A DNA stretch of 64,000 nucleotides from Torymus aiolomorphi (lineage: Eukaryota; Arthropoda; Insecta; Hymenoptera; Torymidae): NCBI GenBank assembly GCA_036365515.1, contig CM070877.1:114902011-114966010 (forward strand), given 5' to 3'. Under the pieces are notes generated by a model. The model was not told the DNA's origin. It did no database searches and worked only from the letters and a program-made list of their open reading frames with translations. The position numbers and the translations under genes were made by a program. Of this stretch, positions 58,139 to 64,000 are shown in pieces; within the stretch, counting starts at the first letter, position 1; each line of letters begins with the position of its first letter.

Positions 58139-58312
58139 ATGAGGAATGGATTAAGTATGGTGGGATAGGTGGAGGGATCGGTGGAGGGGTCGGTGGAGGG
58201 GGGCAGAGGGGGTGGAGGGGCAGACACCCTTCAAAATAACGTAAAATTTGAAAGAATTTCACCGTAAAAGTCAAGGGGAAGTGGAGGGGGGGAGGGAGGT
58301 GGAGGGGGTAGG
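58139..58312 (+). repeat. G-rich GGTGGAGG repeat
   Basis: Two blocks (58150-58226 and 58273-58312) made of GGTGGAGGGG and close variants, separated by an ordinary AT segment. The plus strand has many G runs of three to six and could form G-quadruplexes. Confidence 0.8.
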
Positions 58313-58352
58313 TACCCATTTTGAGCCTTACAACTATATAGTATATGAAGAT

Positions 58353-58490
58353 ATGTGGGATGTTTCAGGTGAAGTGAGCATGTCAAAATTTTAAAATCAT
58401 TCAAAACTCGTTTACTTTTAGTTTTTTGTGAAAAAAACATGTTCCTGAAATTTGAAGTCGATATTTGAATCAATAAAAAAGTTATATATA
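58353..58490 (+). repeat. Foldback family FB end fragment (locus 3)
   Basis: About 135 bp from GGGATGTTTCAGGTGAAGTG to AATAAAAAAGTTA match the ends at 41217 and 24498. It is cut at a TATATATA run. Only one arm is present. Confidence 0.8.
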
Positions 58491-58940
58491 TATATACACT
58501 TATCGGGGTTTATGTAGCGCAAGACTGTATATTAGTACCTACAGCCCAGAGTTCCCTATGTCAAGCGACTAAAGAAATAATGGATCCTCGGGTTATAGAC
58601 TCTAGGTCGGGCCGCATAATCAAAATCGGGCTCGATAAACCCCTATATATAAAAAACTGGCTTTATAAACCCCTTTCGAGAAATGTATAATATATATATT
58701 GCGGAAACCGGTACTTTTGAGGATCTATAGTTTTTTTCACCAGAGTTCGTATATGCTTGACTAAAGAAATAACTCCCTCTCTGCGTTGAATGTATTAATA
58801 TAAATCATCAAAAGTACCGTTTCATACCGAAGGAATTTTGAGGATGTCCTCAAAAGTCCGAAAAATCCTCAAAATATCGAATCCGTGCTGACATAGATCC
58901 TCAAAAGCTGCATTTGATGTATATATATACATATATACTA
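58491..58940. other. Unassigned DNA with inverted phrases
   Basis: No gene is supported. GGGGTTTAT (58514) and ATAAACCCC (58636, again at 58663) are inverted, and CAAAAGTAC/GTACTTTTG phrases recur near 58707-58860, so this may be part of a small non-autonomous element. Confidence 0.35.
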
Positions 58941-60068
58941 AGGGGGTACCCCCTACTCGCTCCGCTCGTCAACCCCCCAATTTTGACAAGTAAATAATTT
59001 ATTTATTTTCAACGTAGATATTTTTCATATGTTGTATTAATATGGTATTTTTCATATTTTGTATGGATGATAGTTTATACAAATGTAACACTTAAGAGTA
59101 GTTCTTAATTCTTAATTTCTGAAACGAAAGAATAGATTATTCAGATTTTTCATATTTTTTATGGATGAGTTAATACAAATGTAACACTTAAGAGTCGGTC
59201 TTAATTCTTAATTTCTGAAACGAAAGACTGGATTATTGAGAAAACAACATTAATTATATATTAAGAAAATATATTGAAAATTATATATTTTATTCTATTT
59301 TTTCCACATCACCTTGGAGGTAAATAGAAAGATGCGTTTTATTTTTAAGTGGTATCCCCAGTAGGCCTAATCCACTGTCTTTGTCACTATAAAATTTCAG
59401 AAAACATTAAAATTGTTACAATAAAAGTATATTTTTTATAATATAATATATATTTTGTAAAATTAAAATTTATAATTAAATGATTTAAATTACCTGATAA
59501 TAAGTTAAATTTTTCGAAATGTTTTATTCAATTTTTGAATTGTTTTTTTATTTTTTTTTTTTTTTTTATATTTAGTATTTTCTGATATGCTATTTAAAAT
59601 TTTCCAACGTTATTTGTATATTCCATTGTCCTAAATGAAAGAAAAAATATTGTTGTTTTAATTAACTAAAAATTAATTCAAAAAATTAATTAATTAATAA
59701 TTATATAAAAATTTACCTAAAAAACAAAATTCAATTATTGTAAAGAAAGATTTTTAAATTCTTCTAAAATTTTGTCAACTTTAAGTTTTCCAATTTTGAG
59801 TTTTGTATTTTTATTGTTCTGTTGTTTTCTTGTTTTTTTTTTGACTGATGATTTAGTTTTTTTAATTTATCTTTTTCAATAATTTTATCTGATTTTAAAT
59901 TAATCATGTATTCCATATAATTTTGTTCATATTCTAAATAGTCTAAAACTAATAATTTATTATGTATTTATTATTATTATTGAATAACGAATAAATATAT
60001 TGTTGTTTTTTATAATTTACTTTCGTTCTGTGTAGTCGACATATTCTAAAAAGAAAAATATTTGAAAA
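58941..60068 (-). other. Helitron 3' region with terminal hairpin
   Basis: On the minus strand this follows the helicase remnant for 1.1 kb (AT-rich, no frames) and ends with GACGAGCGGAGCGAG, a hairpin GGGGGTACCCCC (58953-58942) and TTAGT. A short GC hairpin followed by CTRR-T is the hallmark of Helitron 3' ends; here the final bases are TTAG rather than a perfect CTRR, so the end is likely but not certain. Within it, TTTCTGAAACGAAAGA.T.GATTATT recurs near 59118 and 59213. Confidence 0.45.
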
Positions 60069-60351
60069 TTAATTATCTAAAATTTCTTTCCAAACGATAT
60101 TTATAATTTCTTCTTTATTTTCTGAATTATTTTCAATAAAAATTTTATCTGGGTTTTTACATCTTGATAATGCTACATATAATTGGCCATGAGAAAATAA
60201 TATATTAACAAATATATTCCACACTATGAAAACTTTGACCTTGTGATTTATTAATAGTCATAGTAAACGCTAATATTAAAGGAAATTGTTTTTTATATAA
60301 AATAAATGGTAATGATGAAGAATTGCCAGTGTTTAATGTAATTCGAGGAAT
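60069..60351 (-). pseudogene. Helitron Pif1-like helicase C-terminus
   Basis: The minus strand encodes [10 protein letters not shown], then [19 protein letters not shown] (a Pif1 superfamily-1 helicase motif), a frame break, and FSHGQLYVALSRC (the last helicase motif), ending at a stop at 60069-60071. In Helitrons this helicase is fused behind a HUH Rep nuclease. Everything upstream is missing because the copy is cut at 60352 by another Helitron terminus. The frame break lies near 60215. Confidence 0.85.
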
Positions 60352-60353
60352 AA

Positions 60354-60437
60354 CTAGGGGGGCTGCGCCCCCAGCGTGCCTTCGGCACGCCATCCCCCCG
60401 CCCCACACACACCTGCTCCTCGCTTCGCTCGTCGCCC
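60354..60437 (-). mobile_element. Helitron 3' end, non-autonomous copy
   Basis: Read on the minus strand: GACGAGCGAAGCGAGGAGC, a GT-rich stretch, a hairpin GCGTGCCGAAGGCACGC, a second hairpin GGGGGCGCAGCCCCC, then CTAG at 60357-60354, followed by T in the target. Hairpin plus CTAG plus T is the standard Helitron 3' terminus. Its 5' TC end could not be located, so the element's length is unknown; the AT-rich stretch up to about 60560 may belong to it. Confidence 0.72.
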
Positions 60438-60560
60438 GCCCCCTCCCTATGTAAAAACTTTTTACATAATAGGCACGACTGCAATACTCAGGAGAACCTT
60501 GTATTTTTATAAAAGCGAAAATTGCAACACTTCCGATATTTATAATAAAAAAAAAAATTA

Positions 60561-62469
60561 AATATATAATAATAATAATAATAAACTAGCTGCTCACAGA
60601 CTCACGGGTGTTCCTAACTACATATACCTATACAATCTCAATTACAAAAAAATACTTGCGCACATATGCATATATGTACACTAACACCGCGAAAAGGAGA
60701 AAAACAGAAGGAGAATGCTCAATACTGATGCATTCGGCAACGGCAATCTGGCTTAGCCCTGCGACCTGCGTGCATGAATACTTATACTGCAGCAGTCGTA
60801 ACGGCTACGCGAGGTACCTCGGCTCACGATTGTACACAGTTTCCGGACCTATGTATACTACCGTGCCTCGGCTAGGCTGCGTTCGCACACCAAGAACAGC
60901 GGAAAAACACATGCGACTCGTGCGACCGCGAGGTATAAGATATATCTATATATATATGATCGCGCGCGCTTTCTGCTACTGCTGAGTAGTGCGGCGTGCC
61001 GTCAGCCGTGGCGCACATGTGTCCATGGTGTGTGTTGTCAACAATCGAATCGTCTTGCTCCCGGCGTCCCCAACGATGACTGTGGCTGCTGTAGTATGCC
61101 GCCCTGGTGAATTGCGTTCGCCCTTTCATCGTGTTCGTCGATTGTCGATGATTCGTCGGGGATGGGAAGGCAGTGTGTCAGCGGCGAGAGCAGATTTAGT
61201 AAGCATTTTCTCGTTCCTAACCTCTCTGATGGGTGAGCTGATGCTATTTTCGCTTGTTGCAGGTATCTGTGGCAGCGAGAGTAGTGTAAACGACGGGCAC
61301 TGCTGCAGACTGTTTCTTGGATGTGGAAATGTTGTCTGAGTTATCTATTTATTAATTATATGTGGTTTTTAGGTGCTCAACTTTCCTTGTTTGGCTCTTA
61401 CACTAATGACTATGTGTACAGTTAAGCTGCTGCTTGTGTCTTCAGCGTCTTCAGTGAAACAACGGTTTAAGGTCACCACCAGTTCTCCCCCTCTAGTTGT
61501 TACAGGAAGCTGGTACAGTGAGTGAACAACAGCCATTGCTGCAGACTTCTCTTTTGTATGGTATGTTTTTTTGAGTCATCTATTTATTAGTCATATGTGG
61601 TTTTTAGGTGCTCAACTCTCCTCGCTTGTCCCCCAGAATAGGGACTGATCTGCTGTTCATGCGCTTTGCTGATCCCTAGGCTGAGGCAGTCCCTGACATT
61701 GAAACACAATTGACGGTCTCTGTCAATACTTTCCTCCTAGGTGGTGTGGTTACTGACACAGTGGATCGCTGTTAGATGATTCTCAGCAGACTGGCATCCA
61801 TGAAGTAGTGCTAGCCTAGACCGTCCAGCCCTATTTTGCAACTTCTGCAGCTCTAAGTGATCTTCGAGTGTTACTGCTTTAATGTGTGAGGGGAAAGGTA
61901 ATAGGAACTGGGAAATATTATATAAGTGCTGTGTGTGTTGTTAAATGCGATAAGGGTAGGTAGTTGTCCCTGGTAATATTAGCTCGTCTATTTAATTTCT
62001 AAGTTTAGTCAGGGTCTAAGAACTCGCTTCAGGGTATCTGTTGTATTAAAATACATCATTATGTATTTCGCAGACTTCTACCCAGTCAGACTTGTCTATT
62101 TAATAGTTTTCTACATGCTGTAAGACTGAGTCAGCTAGAACATTGCATTCTTTATGCATTGAAATTTACCATATTACACATTTATAGCTCATACATTACG
62201 CAAAAGTTTTTTTTGTATATATGATATTCCTTTAACATGTACTTATATAATATTACACAATTTTGATTCTTTTAGTTCAATCGCTTAGGTCCTGGGAACA
62301 TAGTAGGTTAAGCTGGGTAATCTTATATCAAATTTTTTAAATTTGTTATTAAAAATCTTTTTGTAGAAAACAGGGAAATAGATATTTTGTTTCTTTAATT
62401 ATTCTTCCAATGTGTTTATCCCATTGAATATTGTAATCAAATGTAATATTGTATCTTATTATTATGTTT
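60561..62469. other. Unassigned, more GC-balanced DNA with a 233-bp-spaced duplication
   Basis: No protein is recognised; frames at 60608-60985 and 60989-61339 have no motif and overlap others. A block with TATTTATTA.T.ATATGTGG and TTTTTAGGTGCTCAACT occurs at about 61285-61393 and again at 61518-61625. TTGCAG-GTATC (near 61260) looks like a splice-acceptor context. It may be a host non-coding transcript or an eroded repeat. Confidence 0.35.
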
Positions 62470-63480
62470 TTGTAATTATATTATCTTTGGAATGTTATGT
62501 CGATTTTTTCCATCTTATTTAGAGCTGTTGTATCGAATACTTCTGTGTAAATCTAATTCTGTAAAATAATAAGCGAAAATTCACTATACGTGTATTGGGG
62601 TATTAAAAATCATGTTTATATGTTTAGATGATCCAGTAATTATTGTACATAAAAATGTTAATAGGGAATAAGTTTTGTTTAAACTATATCTATATGCTTT
62701 GTATTTAACAGTTTTATTGAAAGTCAAATTCTTGTATGATAAGCGAAAATCGACTATTTCAGGTGTATTTAGGCATTAAAAATCGTTTTTATAGGTCTAA
62801 CCGGTCAGGAATCCATTTTATATGAAAATGTTAAATGGGAAAAAATTTTGATTAAATATTATGTAGAACTTTTATATTGAACATGTTTGTGTAAAATCAA
62901 ATCCTGTCAAGTTTTAGCCGAAAATCGTCCATTTTATGTATGTTTTGACGTTTAAAATCGTTTTTATAAGTCTAACTCGACAGGAGTTGATTTTACACGA
63001 AAATGTTAAATAGAAAAAAGTTTTGCTTAAATATTATCTACAACTTTTACATTTAACATTTTTGTATAAAATCAAATCTTGTCAAGTTGTAGCCATAAAT
63101 CGTCCATTTTATGTATGTTTAGGCGTTTAAAATCGTTTTTATAAGTCTAATTCGTCAGGAATTGGTTTTACACAAAAATATTAAATGGGAAAAAGTTTTA
63201 TTTCAATATTATCTACAATTTTTGTATTAAACGTTTTTGTAAAAAATCAAATCCTGACAAGTTATAGCCGAAAATCGTTCATTTTATGTGTATTTTTGCG
63301 TTTAAAATCGTTTTTATAAGTCTAGCTCGTCAGGAGTTGATTTTACAAAAAAATGTTAAATGAGAAAAAGTTTTGTTTCAATATTATCTACAACTTTTGT
63401 ATTTAACATTTTTGTGTAAAATCAAATTCTGAGAAGTTATAGCCGAAAATTATTCATTTTTGACCATTTTTGGCCGTTTT
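62470..63480. repeat. Tandem array of about 175-bp units
   Basis: Six units share CAAAT.CTG..AAGTTATAGCCG, AAAATCGT.CATTTTATG, GTTTAAAATCGTTTTTATAA and a TCAGGA.TTGATTTTAC block. The AAATCG anchor occurs at 62578, 62748, 62922, 63097, 63272 and 63448, spacings 170-176. The outer units are the most diverged. Confidence 0.88.
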
Positions 63481-64000
63481 TCGCAGTTATCTTGGCAAAT
63501 ATTGCTCATACAAAAAAGTGTTCAACATAAAAAAGCTGTATTTTAATTAGTTTTAGCAGATAGACGTATACATATTAGCTTAAAATTAATTTTTCTAGAC
63601 ATTAGGCTTAAAAATCGATTTTTTGAGATATTTCTTTGTGCTGGCATTTGAAAAATTTTTCATCGATCTATCTCAATATAGAACCAGCACTTAGGTATAA
63701 TTAGAGGAGTATTTTCCCGTAATCCCGATGAAATCGGTCGAAAATTCATTGAGATAATCGAGAAACTTGAGTACATACGGACGTACAAACATACGTACAT
63801 CTCAGAAAACGCTTAAAACGCACTCGCTCTGAGTGGAACATGGTTTTTACACATTAATTTTTCAGTATTTGAATTCTTACAATTTTCGCTCTAGTGAAAT
63901 TATAAGGCTCTCCCGAGTAGCGGTCGTGCCTAAAAACTATGTTTCCAGAGTTTACACCTGTTATTATTTCTGCTTCTATGTTGTATTTAAATAATTTAGT
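63481..64000. other. Unassigned AT-rich DNA
   Basis: It follows the 175-bp array without a clear boundary. A phrase near 63770-63810 (ACATACGGACGTACAAACAT) is of a type I recall from dispersed insect repeats, but no element can be defined. Confidence 0.35.

Noticed and set aside
60989..61339. 116-codon frame
   Set aside because: No domain, overlapped by other frames, and it contains splice-like signals; not strong enough for a gene call.

Overview
The window looks like a repeat-dominated stretch of an arthropod nuclear genome, most likely an insect and possibly a hymenopteran (the order is only a guess). The reasons are short GT-AG introns of about 80 bp, a copia element primed by an internal stretch of initiator tRNA-Met, Penelope, gypsy, LINE, Helitron and Crypton remnants side by side, and strong AT-richness broken by GC-rich LTRs full of (GA)n. 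I find no host protein-coding gene that I can defend. Nearly everything readable is a mobile element or a tandem repeat.

Layout. 0.4-5.3 kb: an almost complete Ty1/copia element on the minus strand with paired LTRs, a 5-bp target duplication and one in-frame stop in gag. 6.5-9.3 kb: a decayed DDE transposase related to the one at 55 kb, followed by two tandem units resembling its terminal repeat, one of them carrying a 288-bp MITE. 10.1-21.3 kb: two copies of a GC-rich, microsatellite-bearing gypsy LTR pointing towards each other across a tRNA-like Pol III unit. The right copy is split by a 4.7-kb LINE inserted in its (CT)n tract and belongs to a 5'-truncated gypsy element on the minus strand. 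21.3-28 kb: unassigned AT-rich DNA, a 2.2-kb foldback palindrome and a LINE ORF1 fragment. 28.2-36.4 kb: a Penelope-like RT fragment, a second decayed gypsy element (minus) and a second LINE (plus). 36.4-45.5 kb: an AT-rich region with a MITE and a nested stack of palindromic elements, one palindrome interrupted by another and by an LTR-like insertion. 45.5-49.1 kb: a 353-bp structured repeat, then a Crypton-type tyrosine-recombinase element whose four-exon gene appears intact. 49.5-58.1 kb: a satellite with alternating 106/120-bp spacing, a 1,133-bp tandem duplication and a 5.6-kb DDE transposon with 1.27-kb inverted termini inserted in it. 58.1-64 kb: G-rich DNA, Helitron helicase remnants and termini, unassigned DNA, and a 175-bp tandem array.

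How the parts relate. The insertion order can often be read directly: LINE into LTR, MITE into a duplicated terminal repeat with a paralogous empty site, MITE into satellite followed by duplication of both, DDE transposon into satellite. The most unusual items are the Crypton (introns, tandemly duplicated 3' exon-intron modules, inverted termini and hairpins with identical loops), the DDE transposon (pogo-like catalytic core but an apparent 3-bp rather than TA target duplication), and the 353-bp structured repeat with a hammerhead-like core. Coordinates of element ends were read by eye. Family names rest on recognised protein motifs, not on database searches.
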